Assembly (NCBI GenBank): GCA_024364735.1
Contig: JAGFNQ010002298.1
Span: forward strand, 275,082 to 339,081
Length of the DNA: 64,000 bases
Source of the DNA: Boesenbergia rotunda
Taxonomy: Eukaryota > Streptophyta > Magnoliopsida > Zingiberales > Zingiberaceae
Direction: 5' to 3'
The notes under the pieces were generated by a model. The model searched no databases and had not been told where the DNA came from. It saw only the letters and a program-made list of their open reading frames with translations. Every line of letters starts with the position of its first letter. Within the stretch, counting starts at the first letter, position 1. The position numbers and the translations under genes were made by a program. Of the stretch, positions 55,581 through 64,000 are shown piece by piece.

Positions 55581-56119
55581 CTGATCGAAGGAAGTGTGGC
55601 TGACTGATCGAACTAGTGTGGTGATGAAGAAGTTGTGTCCCAGTGGATCCTTGAACCCGTTACTGCTCCTTTGATTGTTATGTTGAGTCCTAGTATTATC
55701 GCCTTTTGGTTGTCTTTCCCAAAAAGGCTTCTATGGCTTTCAAGGTACTGCAATGATACTTGTCCATCCTTCATAAAGTAGCATGACGCTGTTTGATGGC
55801 GCCAAGGTCTTTCCACAAATGCTCCGTCGCCACGTGCCCCAACTACTCTCTTCACGACCTCTAACTGACGTGTGCAGTTGTAGCCGGTTCACGTCAAACG
55901 ATTCCATGGCGCTGCCTCGATGTGGCGGTTTCTTGCCTTCCACGTGCCTTGCCCCCATTGCACTCATGCAGGCGGCTTCCTCTGTATAAGAAGGGAAGAC
56001 GAAGACATTCAGCCAACTTCTGGCTTCGTGACTGGGTGCACCTCGTCTTCATCTTCTTCTCTAAGGACTCTTTTTTAACGTATGTCATTTGCCTCATTTT
56101 CGTCTTTCCCTTAGGAACC
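55581..56119 (+). other. Upstream region of the antisense gene
   Basis: No ORF of its own that I can support. It contains a TATA-like TCTGTATAAGAAGG at about 55980 and an acceptor-like TTTCCCTTAG just before the ATG at 56120, compatible with a leader intron. Confidence 0.4.
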
Positions 56120-58561
56120 ATGGAAGGTTATCGGGCAAAGTGGTATGAGTCCGCCTCTTCGAGAGTGAGGTCGGAGGCTTTGCAGGCGGCTATTGAGGCC
56201 TACGGCATTCCGACCAAGATGGCGGTGGTGATCCCTAAGGTAGACCAACCGCCAATGGAGTCTCCCGTAGGCTTTTTTACATTCTTCTTGGGGCAAGTAG
56301 AGTCGGGGCTCCGCTTCCCCATTCCCCCTTTCTTCTTGAATGTAGCTTCCTTTTTCGATATCCCCTTCACCAAATGGCTCCCAATGTCTTTGTTCAGATG
56401 GGGGGTGTTTATTATCTTCAAGCTCTTCGACCTCCCCCTGACTCCTCGTCTCTTTCATTCCTTCTTCGTTCTGATCGGCTCACGAGGGGTCTTTAGCATT
56501 TCGGTGTGTCCGGGCCATAGGTTCTTAGGAGGGTTCCCTTCTTCGCACAAAGGGTGGAAGGAGAAGTTTTTCTTCATCCAACCGTCTGTGCGACCCTTTA
56601 GTCCTCTCCGCTGGATAGAGTCTACCGACTCCTCCCTCTCTAGGGGAGTTTCTCCAGAGTCCCGTCTACCAACGCGCTAGGAACGTACTCTCCGTCATGA
56701 AGTTCAGTGGCTCTGGTCTGGTGCAGAGTGAGGAGCTCATGTACCAGGCGGGCCTTAGCCCCAAAGTGACCCGGATCAACCCCAACCTCGGTATATTCGC
56801 CTTTTCCATCAATGCCCGTTAGTTCTAACTGAGTTTTCCTTGTCTAGCTATTGCAGAGGAAGTCATGTTCCCCTGGGCGATGCACCGACTTATCAAGTGG
56901 GAGGAGGCCAACACGGAGGCGCTGGCTCCTTCCCCTGCTGCTCCCGATGCACCCTTTGTGCCCGCCGAGTCCTCGGAGGGGACCGTAAAATCATCCCGTG
57001 GGCCTGCTTCGCCAGGAAGGGCAGAGGCTACTACCGCGCCCCCGCCATTCGAGAACCAAGTGACTTCCGGTCCGTCGGTTGACCCTCTGGCGGACATCCC
57101 ATTAGAGGGTGACTCGCCCCCGACTGATGTCCATCCGAAGGAGGTCAGCGAGGGGTCCCCACCTCCTATGACCCCCTCAATAGTCCAATTCTCCGGTCGG
57201 CAGAAGAGGCGGATTCCGGAAGGCTCAAGTCCCAGATGGAAGAGACTGCACTCCAGTGGCCCCAGCCCCCTTCCCTCTATCCTTCAGGAGGCTGTTTCTC
57301 CTTCCGATGGTGGGGAATCCGTTCCCCTATCTTCCCCCCTTCCGGCCGTTGTTCTGGAGGCAGGTATCCAGGCCTCGGGCTCTCCTTCAATTGACCCTGC
57401 CGAGGCTCCTAAGGGTATGAAAGTATTGCCCATCCAATACCGGATGCAACTCTTTTCCGCCAGTGCAGTTGAAGGAGGTTCTTGCTGAGGGACCTCTGTC
57501 CGATGGGACTTCCAGCTCTGAGGAGGGTGATTCCGGCCCGTCTACACTGCCCCCCCCCGGAGCTCTTGTTATCCAGCTACTTCCTTTGAGCAGGGGCTCG
57601 TTGCCTTCTGAGAGCTGGGCTGACACCTCGAGGTCTCAAGGGGGAGCCGCCGTATAAGTATCCGCAGGGCCTCTCACCACTCTCCGCGAGTCCCTTCTGA
57701 AGGTGTGTGTTCTTGGTACATAGGATGTTTTCTTGTATGTTTTATAATTCCTTGGTGCAATAATAGGCGGCTGAAGATTGCCTAACAGCCGACCGTGGCT
57801 TGTACAACTGGCCCCAAATTGAAGCCTTGACCCGTCGGGCCCTGAGAGCCGAGGTCGCAGCTGACCACGAACACCGGGTGGAACTTATGCAAGCGGGGGT
57901 CAACAAAGCTCTCCGCGCGAAGGTGGAGCATCAGCTGGACACCTTGCTGGCCATGGAGTCCTCTCTTCAAAGTTCCAAGCACCGGGAACGTTTGGCGTCT
58001 GAGAAGGCGGTGGTCGTTACTAACGACCTTCTCTGAGTGACGCAAGAGCGAGATCAGCTTCAAATGAAAGAGAGAAAGTTGTCGGGAGATATTCGACTTA
58101 TGGAGGCCTCGACCGAGAGGTTGAATGCATGCGTTCAGAACCAAGTGCAGCAGCTCGGCCAGAAGGAGTCCGACCTCATGATGGTGACTGATCGCTTGTC
58201 TGTCTTCAAGGATGACCTGGCCCAAGCTCGATCGGAGGTATGGGCCGCTTCAGACAGGCTCAGGGAGGCCCTAGCAAAGCAAGATAAAATGTCTGCCGAG
58301 ATGGAACAACTGAAGTGCGCTAAGGAGGCTGCTGAGGCCGAGTTGTGTGACTTTCGGGCTGCTGAGACTTCTAGCACTAGAGAGGCTGAGGCAGACTACA
58401 AGGCCAAGTTCCTAGAATCTGATGAATTCGGCGATATCCTTGCTGGCCAGGTAATGAAGCGCTTGAAGCAAGGCTTCCACGGGGCCATTGACAAGTTGAA
58501 GAAGGCTCAACTTCTACCTCCAGATGCTGATATGAGTTTTATGAGTGTCGGCCGAGTTTGA
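56120..58561 (+). CDS. Transposase_28-type ('putative gypsy-type transposon') gene with coiled coil, antisense to gag, 3+ exons
   Basis: The ATG at 56120 starts MEGYRAKWYESASSRVRSEA. Next comes the hallmark region GFFTFFLGQVESGLRFPIPP, then FFLNVASFFDIPFTKWLP and GVFIIFKLFDLPLTPRL, matching the 'putative gypsy type transposon' domain (front, GLRFPLxPFF, aromatic helices). A +1 shift near 56640 leads to MKFSGSGLVQSEELMYQAGL. A candidate intron (GTTAGT at 56819 to TTGTCTAG at 56847) joins to a Pro/Ser-rich acidic exon (to about 57656). A second (GTGTGTG at about 57703 to AATAATAG at about 57768) joins to AAEDCLTADRGLYNWPQIEA and a long coiled coil (ALRAEVAADHEHRVELMQAG ... RDQLQMKERKLSGDIRLMEA), ending GRV at 58561. 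One in-frame TGA at 58034. It lies antisense to the element's gag. Extra antisense ORFs are known in Tat-lineage elements; their role is not established. Confidence 0.68.
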
Positions 58562-60067
58562 GAGAAGCTCCCTCCCGAGGAACAAGAGTTGTAGGATTAT
58601 GTGTTTACCAGGGAGCTTGGTCCCGCTGTACCCATTTTGATTATAATGATAGCATTTCTTTACCTTACGGTCTCGCACATGCTCTTGCATTTAGCTCCCT
58701 ATGTCATTTGTCTTTGCATCAAGGGCTCAGAGAGTAGAAAGATTGAGATTTTTTGGGTTTGATCCTGTGTACGGATCTCCCCAAGCTACCCCCGCAAACC
58801 CAAGTACTAGGCCTGCAGTTATTCCCCTGTGGGGCCCCTGTCGACCCTTCTCTCTAGAGAGTGTTGGCAGCCTCCGAACAGTCGTCTCTGAATCCCAAAC
58901 AATCCATTGAATTGACCCATAAAGGGTTACGAGCTCCCAGGCGCGGTGGAGGCATATCAATTGACGCGACGCTTCAGGGTTGGCGTCCATTACTGCTCCT
59001 GTGCCGTGCCTGCATTAAATGCGAAGAGAGGCGGTGGTCACAATAAAAAGGGGGAGAAGGGTGAACCATCCTTCCCCATCCATTTCACCTTCTTTCTCTT
59101 GATAGACTCCTTGTGGAATTGGCGATATGCCAGTGCACTCTCCCCTGCCCCTTTTTATGGCAGGGGTGGTCGGCACCGCCGGGGAGGATAGCGAAGACAG
59201 AGTAGTGTTTCTCGTCGAAGGGCCTAGCGGAGGTGGAACCACATATTTCACACTGTTCGCCAGGTAGCATAGCGAAGATGATGTCCAGGGTCTCGCTGGA
59301 GATCCTGGCGGAGATGGGACCCCGGGTTTGGCCGAAGAGTCTAGAAGGGATATCATGTGTTCCGCCGGGGAGCATAGCGGAGATGACATTAGTTGTTTCA
59401 CCTAAGAGCATATCCTAATGGTTCATCTTCTGCCCCTCCCTGGGCGGCCAATGTCTCCTGGCGGTTTGTCCCCTGTCCGTCTCAAATGTCATCCCCTTCG
59501 AACTGCTCGTTTCCTCGAGTTTTGGGCATCGGATGGTGTTTGCCGGGTATGGTGCAGAGTTGTCACCCGAAGAGGAGTTGTAGCTGTTGTTCCCCTCCTC
59601 TTCCTTTCGAATTTTGTAGTCATGCTTGTTGTTAGATGCATCTTTTCGGTAAGAGGTAATCGGGGTCTTCAAACGAAATTGTTACGTCCATGTGTTCCCC
59701 CAGTTGTTCTCATTTGTTAATCATTACGAGGATGAAGGACCGAAAGGTTTCCGCCGCGGCCGAAGATTCAAGGATTTTGACCATAACGAGCATGGATCTC
59801 CGCTCACCCACTACTGGAAGACGATTTCGAGCCAAGCGACTTTGAGGAAATGATGAAGTGATAGAGAAAAGCCCGAGTAGAGGAGTGATCTCCTTTACCG
59901 GATCTCCTGGTTGTATCTTGGTATTCCTTTGAGATGTTGACATCAATGTATTTCCCATATGAATGAAGGAAAATATTCATTACCTTTGATGTGCAATTGC
60001 TTGTATCAATATTCCGATATCTCACTTGTTCCCTTTTTGTCTGGTAGATTGTGTTAACCTTACTTTT
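58562..60067. other. Non-coding interior of the Tat-like element
   Basis: No gene. Bases 59160-59410 hold degenerate GCCGGGGAGCATAGCGGAGATG-like repeats (consensus; period about 60 bp, about four copies). The remainder is unique sequence with overlapping spurious ORFs. Confidence 0.55.
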
Positions 60068-61185
60068 GCAGCGCCTAAGTATCCCGGGCACCCACAGCAC
60101 AGCAAGGTATCAGGGTCTCGGCTACTTGGTCGGGTGTCCATAGCACCCAGAACAAGCCTAAGTACCCCGGGCATCCGCAGCACCGCGAGATATTACGGTT
60201 TTTGATTCTTAGTCGGGAGTCCGTAGCACCCCGACCAAGCCTAAGTATCCCGGACATCCGCAGCACCGCGAGTATTAGGGTTTTTGATTCTTGGTTGGGA
60301 GTCCGTAGCACCCAGACCAAGCCTAAGTACCCCGGGCATCCGTAGAACCACAAGGTATTAGGGTTTTTGATTCATGGTTGGGAGTTCGTAACACCTAGAC
60401 CAAGCCTATGTACATCGGGCATCCGCAGCACCGCGAGGTATTAGGGTTTTTTATTCTTGGTTGAGAGTCCGTAGCACCTAGACCAAGCCTAAGTACCCCG
60501 GGCATCCGCAGCACCGCGAGGTATTAGGGTTTTTGATTCTTGGTTGGGAGTCCGTAGCACTCAAACCAAGCCTAAGTACCCCGGGCATCCGCAGCACCGC
60601 GAGGTATTAGGGTTTTTGATTCTTGGTTGGAAGTCCGTAACACCCAGACCAAGCCTAAGTACCCCAGGTATCCGCAGCACCACGAAGTATTAGGGTTTTG
60701 ATTCTTGGTCGGGAGTCCGTAGCACCCAGACCAAGCTAAGTACCCTAGGCATCCGCAACACCGCGAGGTATTAGGGTCTTTGATTCTTGGTTGGGAGTCC
60801 GTAACACCCAGACCAAGCCTAAGTACCCCGACATTCACAGTATCGCAAGGTATTAGGTTTTTTTATTCTTGGTTGGGAGTCCGTAGCATCTACCCTGGGC
60901 ATCTGCAACACCGCGAGGTATTGGTGTTTTTGATTCATTGTTTGGAGCCCGTAGCACCCAGACCAAGTACCTCGGGCATCCGCAGCGCCGCGAGGTATTA
61001 GGGTTTTTATCCTTGGTGGGGCGTCCGCAGCGCCCAGACCAAGCCTAAGTACCTCAAGCATCCGCAGCACCGTGAGGTATTAGAGTTTTTATTCTTGGTT
61101 GAACATCCATAACACTCAGACCATGCCTAAGTACCTCGGGCATCCGCAGCACCGCGAGGTATTAGGGTTTTAGTTTCTTAGTGAT
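60068..61185. repeat. ~83-bp tandem array, about 14 units
   Basis: Unit words: GCCTAAGTACCCCGGGCATC, CGCAGCACCGCGAGGTATTA, GGGTTTTTGATTCTTGG and GTCCGTAGCACCCAGACCAA. Unit starts lie near 60075, 60157, 60238, 60327, 60404, 60486, 60569, 60651, 60734, 60817, 61043 and 61126, with two truncated units between 60890 and 60990. It sits where RT/RNase H/integrase would be in an autonomous relative. ORFs on both strands are by-products. Confidence 0.9.
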
Positions 61186-61374
61186 GTACTGGCACTTTGG
61201 AGAGGGCACCGTCCTTTATTACTTGAATTCGCTGCAAGGCAGCAGGAATACATAGGCGGGTACACAATATGCAAGGTAAATCTTACCGGGGATGAGAGGG
61301 TCGGAGATAGTTGGCCTGCTCTGGCCTCCTGAGTCTTTTGTTCCTGTCCTCTGGTGCACGATCGCTTCCTCCAG

Positions 61375-61917
61375 TTAGCTTTCTGGAGCCCTCGGGTTTT
61401 TCCGAGACTCTGATCTGACTTCACCACTGTAACATCGCCGAGACACTAGCTGGTCCCCTTTGACTTCAGCAACTCGGTCGCCCACGGGGCATTTTATCAT
61501 CTGGTGGTAGACAGAGACCACCGCCTGGAAGACATTGAGCATCGGGTGGCCCATGATGGTGTTGTAGGATGAGAGAGCGTCCATAATCAAGAAGGGTGTC
61601 CTCCTGGTCCTCTCAAGCACGTCGTTGCCCAATGATAGTGATAGGGTGATTTGCCCTATCGGCTGTACTCGATACCCAGCGAAGTCGAACAGTGGGGTCG
61701 AGACCGGGAGTAGCTCATCCTCGTCGATCTGCATCTGATTCAGAGTCGCCTTGTACAGGATGTTGACAGAACTTCCTGTATCCACGAAGATGCACTTAAC
61801 CTCGTAGTTGGCGATGCGGGCAAAGATTACTAGGGCGTCTTCATGGGGAGCTTCCACTTCTTTCAAGTCTGCTGGACCGAAAGAGATTGTAGATTCGTGA
61901 TCCGAGCTCCGACTCAT
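61375..61917 (-). CDS. Gypsy retropepsin (protease) fragment of the Tat-like element
   Basis: 180-aa minus-strand ORF. ISFGPADLKEVEAPHEDALV, then IFARIANYEVKCIFVDTGSS with the retropepsin active-site motif DTGSSVNILY. Next LPVSTPLFDFAGYRVQPIGQ, then a TPFLIMDALSSYNTIMGHP segment: the standard Tat/Ogre protease. The ORF continues VFQAVVSVYHQMIKCP and stops at 61375, with no reverse transcriptase behind it. In autonomous relatives it is part of a Pol polyprotein. The upstream join to gag is broken by stops between 61917 and 62061. Confidence 0.85.
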   Translation of the reverse strand: MSRSSDHESTISFGPADLKEVEAPHEDALVIFARIANYEVKCIFVDTGSSVNILYKATLNQMQIDEDELLPVSTPLFDFAGYRVQPIGQITLSLSLGNDVLERTRRTPFLIMDALSSYNTIMGHPMLNVFQAVVSVYHQMIKCPVGDRVAEVKGDQLVSRRCYSGEVRSESRKNPRAPES

Positions 61918-62060
61918 CTCGATTGAGTAGTTTTCCAGTCGCCAGATATGAGACTTCCTTGCCCGATGGGAATCTCCTCCGGTGGGTCCCTCGGAGATTA
62001 CTCCAACATGTCCCGAGGGCGCGTCACGTATAGGGGCCTTGCCCTTCCGGAGATCTCTTT

Positions 62061-63090
62061 CTAAGGAGGGAGATCTGCGGGGTGCAAGCCCCGACTCCTT
62101 CCTCGCGATCGTGATCGGGACCGATGTCGGGTCTCGTTTTCCCCGACCTGCTGCTGGCGGGGAGAAAGGCTTCGCCGTGGAGATCTTCGGCGATACCTCG
62201 CCTTATTCCACTTCCTCCAAGATTTGGTGTCTGCTTGCTCACTTAATTTCTTCTTCAAGGCATGACACTCCTCGGTGGAGTATGTTGTACTGCCATGGAA
62301 ACCGTAGTACTTCATCAATGGCTCCGGCTGCTCGTCCACCGTCTCGACCAGCCTTCGCCTGCCACCCCACTGGTCCTTCCCGAGGTGAAGGTCTTTTCCT
62401 CGGGCTGGAGCTGGGGGCTCCCTCCTTTCAGATCGGGGAACAACTTGAAGGAGGACTCCGGTTGGTTCCTTGAGACAGGCGTATTGCACCTCCTCCAAGT
62501 TGACGTGCTTGACAGAATGCCCCAGCAGATCATCGAAGTTGATGGGTGGCTTCTTCACCAAGGATCGAAAAAAATCCCCTTCCGCGAGCCCTTGTGTACA
62601 GGCACTAACGAGGATTTCCGACGTCACACTGGGCACGTCTTGTGCCACCCTGTTGGACCGCTGGATGTACTCCTTGAGCGGCTCTTTCGGCTTCTGCTTG
62701 AGGGCGAATAGATTGAGTGTCGTCTTCTAATAGCGACGGCTACTGGCGAAGTGGTGGAGGAAGGCGGTTCTAAACACCGTGAAGGAGTTGAAAAAACCTG
62801 GTGGCAGCCTCTGGAACCATCGTTGGGCAGCTCCGGACAGGGTGTTCAAAAACACTCGACACTTTACACCGTCAGTATACTGGTACAGGAGCGCCGCGTT
62901 TTCAAACTTACAGACATGATCCTCCGGATCTGTCTTCCTATCATAATCAGCAATTATAGGCCCACGAAACTGCTTCGGTATGGGGTCTTCCACATTCTTA
63001 GACGAGAAAGGTGTAGAGGGAACCTTATGGGAGACCTTAGGTTCCTCCCTTTTCCTTTGTCCCTTGTCCCTCTTCGTGCCTCTGCGCGCT
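62061..63090 (-). pseudogene. Tat-like gag, frameshifted
   Basis: Minus strand. From about 63000: PFSSKNVEDPIPKQFRGP, then PEDHVCKFENAALLYQYTDG, CRVFLNTLSGAAQRWFQRLP and FRTAFLHHFASSRRY (stop or shift near 62727). After the break: RVAQDVPSVTSEILVSACTQ, GDFFRSLVKKPPINFDDLL. The zinc-knuckle region reads KYYGFHGSTTYSTEECHALK, where the usual first Cys (KYCxxH) is Tyr, so the finger is damaged. It ends with an Arg/Ser-rich tail. Order and motifs match gag of Tat-lineage elements. An open stretch (to about 63090) precedes MEDPIPKQF, but the true start is uncertain. Confidence 0.85.
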
Positions 63091-63378
63091 GGAGGCTACC
63101 GAGTTGGCCTTCTCAATGTCTCCGAGAGAGTCTCGTCCGGGGCTACTTCGGCGCGTCGCCCCGGAGGTGTGATAGATCTTCGCAGTTGGAGGTGTGAGAG
63201 GGAGACCGGAGGGGTTTTCTGATCTAATCTCCAGGGCGTGTTTACTACCCGGGGGGCAGAGGATCCTCTTCCCGAGAGTGTCCCAGGAGCTCTGAAAGAG
63301 GAGTCACTCAGACTCACCACATTTTGCCATCCAGTTTCTTCAGCCCACGTATCCGTCACGGGCTATTTAACCCTATCA
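63091..63378 (-). repeat. 5' LTR of the Tat-like element (inner border uncertain)
   Basis: On the minus strand begins TGATAGGGTTAAATAGCC. It shares CCCGAGAGTGTCCCAGG, CTCAGACTC.CCACAT.TTGCCA and GGGGTTTTCTGATCT with 55447-55562 and 46820-46892. The inner end diverges and no PBS is recognisable, so this LTR/leader junction may be rearranged. Confidence 0.65.
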
Positions 63379-64000
63379 TAGAATAATGATTGGAACAATC
63401 CAATATAATTTAGAAAAAATACAAAGAAATAAATGAACAAACAATTAGAATGCACAACTAGAAAAATCTGACCAGCCCGGATGTTGAGATAAAATACGTT
63501 AAAGACCTAACTAGCTGATTCAGTGGGTTGATTGGTTTAAATAAGTCGAAGAATCTAATTAAATAAGGGTTGCATGGCTTGAGTAATTTAGACAACTTTT
63601 CTTATTCAACATAGTAAAATAAATTTTTTTTTTGCATTTCTGTACCTTGAATATATAAAATTATTTTCTAGTAGTTTTAGTATTACGTTCAGCTAATATA
63701 TAACTTATTCTAATTAGATATTTTTAAAATAAATGATTTTATAGCATATAAACAGAGTCTAAATGTTGGTTATCATTCTGGAAATGTTGACATGGCTCTT
63801 AAAATTAATTTAACTTTGTTCGATAAAAACACGAAGAACATCGAATGTAAAGACAATGAAGCAGAAAAAGGCACCGACAAATTCCTTTTTGTCCCTTCAA
63901 ATGGAGAGATTTTTCCATATTAATAATCATCTCTATGCCAAACAAGAAACGAACATAGAAATTTACCAATTTGCAGTTTCATTGCGACGAGGGAGAGAGG
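63379..64000 (-). pseudogene. Inverted copy of the FRS leader exon end and first intron
   Basis: The reverse complement aligns with 7257-7600: exon end CGAAACTGCAAAT-like, donor GGTAAAT (63967|63966), CTTCTTGTTTGGCATA-like text, ATCTCTCCATTTGAAGGGAC, CGGTGCCTTTTTCTNCTTC, then CATTCTAATTGTTTGTTCAT and TATATTGGATTGTT. A segment of about 370 bp at 63470-63840 is absent from the left copy. The exon runs off the right edge, so a second, oppositely oriented FRS-type gene promoter presumably lies just beyond the window. Its intron is cut by the Tat-like LTR. Confidence 0.75.

Larger units (their letters stand above)
46663..63378 (-). mobile_element. Tat-like Ty3/gypsy element, non-autonomous, nested by a copia element
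   Basis: Minus-strand order: 5' LTR (right, to about 63378), gag, protease, ~83-bp tandem array, antisense Transposase_28-type gene, PPT, 3' LTR (55562-55447 plus 46892-46663). The LTRs share TGAT(A/G)GGGTT...GAATAGC-type starts, CCCGAGAGTGTCCC(G/A)GG and GGGGTTTTCTGATCT blocks; length is about 340 bp. RT, RNase H and integrase are absent. The outer flanks (AATAG left, TAGAA right) do not give a convincing TSD, so one end may be rearranged. Without the 8.55-kb copia insertion the element is about 8.2 kb. Confidence 0.72.

Noticed and set aside
55922..56119. Upstream in-frame extension of the antisense gene to 55922
   Set aside because: Contains an acceptor-like CCCTTAG just before ATG 56120 and no conserved residues; 56120 fits better as start.
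58946..59720. Multiple 80-128-codon ORFs
   Set aside because: Overlap on both strands, no domains; degenerate repeats in the element interior.
60068..61185. Repeat array as a possible CRISPR or origin
   Set aside because: Head-to-tail 83-bp units with no unique spacers; interior of a plant gypsy element.

Overview
This is plant nuclear DNA. It holds no bacterial-style operon, CRISPR array or rRNA gene. It contains plant LTR retrotransposon clades (Ty1/copia, Athila-type and Tat-type Ty3/gypsy), plant initiator-Met and tRNA-Asp primer binding sites, introns with GT..AG borders, and a FAR1/FHY3-type (FRS) gene remnant. It reads as a typical TE-dense intergenic block of a large angiosperm genome; I cannot name the species.

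Layout. (1) About 1-12.4 kb is an older gene-derived layer. It holds the 3' tail of an FRS gene at the left edge and a small minus-strand gene with an RNase H1 N-terminal (hybrid-binding) domain at 1.9-2.6 kb. A GC-rich head-to-head promoter lies at 6.0-7.3 kb. A plus-strand FRS pseudogene at 8.6-11.9 kb is broken by a solo LTR. Another solo LTR (2.6-5.4 kb) sits in an intron of the RNase-H1-domain gene. (2) 12.43-27.94 kb is an old copia solo LTR split by a young 14.4-kb Athila-type gypsy element (13328-27688, TSD ATACC, LTRs differing by roughly 1.5% by eye). (3) 28.18-40.42 kb is a decayed SIRE-like copia element (TSD CCAGC) whose interior is a patchwork: a reversed foreign LTR, a duplicated LTR tail plus gag start, and a 3.1-kb solo LTR. 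(4) 41.0-45.9 kb is a 5'-truncated copia pol plus 3' LTR, interrupted in RNase H by a reversed solo LTR. (5) 46.66-63.38 kb is a minus-strand, Tat-like gypsy element that has gag and protease but no RT or integrase. It carries an antisense, apparently spliced Transposase_28-type gene and an approximately 83-bp tandem array. Its 3' LTR is split by an 8.55-kb non-autonomous copia element (46893-55446). That element has gag, no pol, an extra plant-transposon-type ORF with its own TATA box, and a 60-bp tandem array. (6) 63.38-64.0 kb is an inverted copy of the FRS 5' leader and first intron found at 7.3-7.6 kb.

The genes do not form a working pathway; the coherent story is nesting. Eight insertion boundaries can be fixed by LTR termini plus 5-bp target duplications (two of these with one mismatch). 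Almost every LTR carries its own internal tandem or palindromic array.

Most worth a second look: the non-autonomous copia element with a captured promoter-ORF unit; the intron-containing antisense gene of the Tat-like element; the chimeric junction at 30.4-32.5 kb; and the inverted FRS leader 56 kb away.
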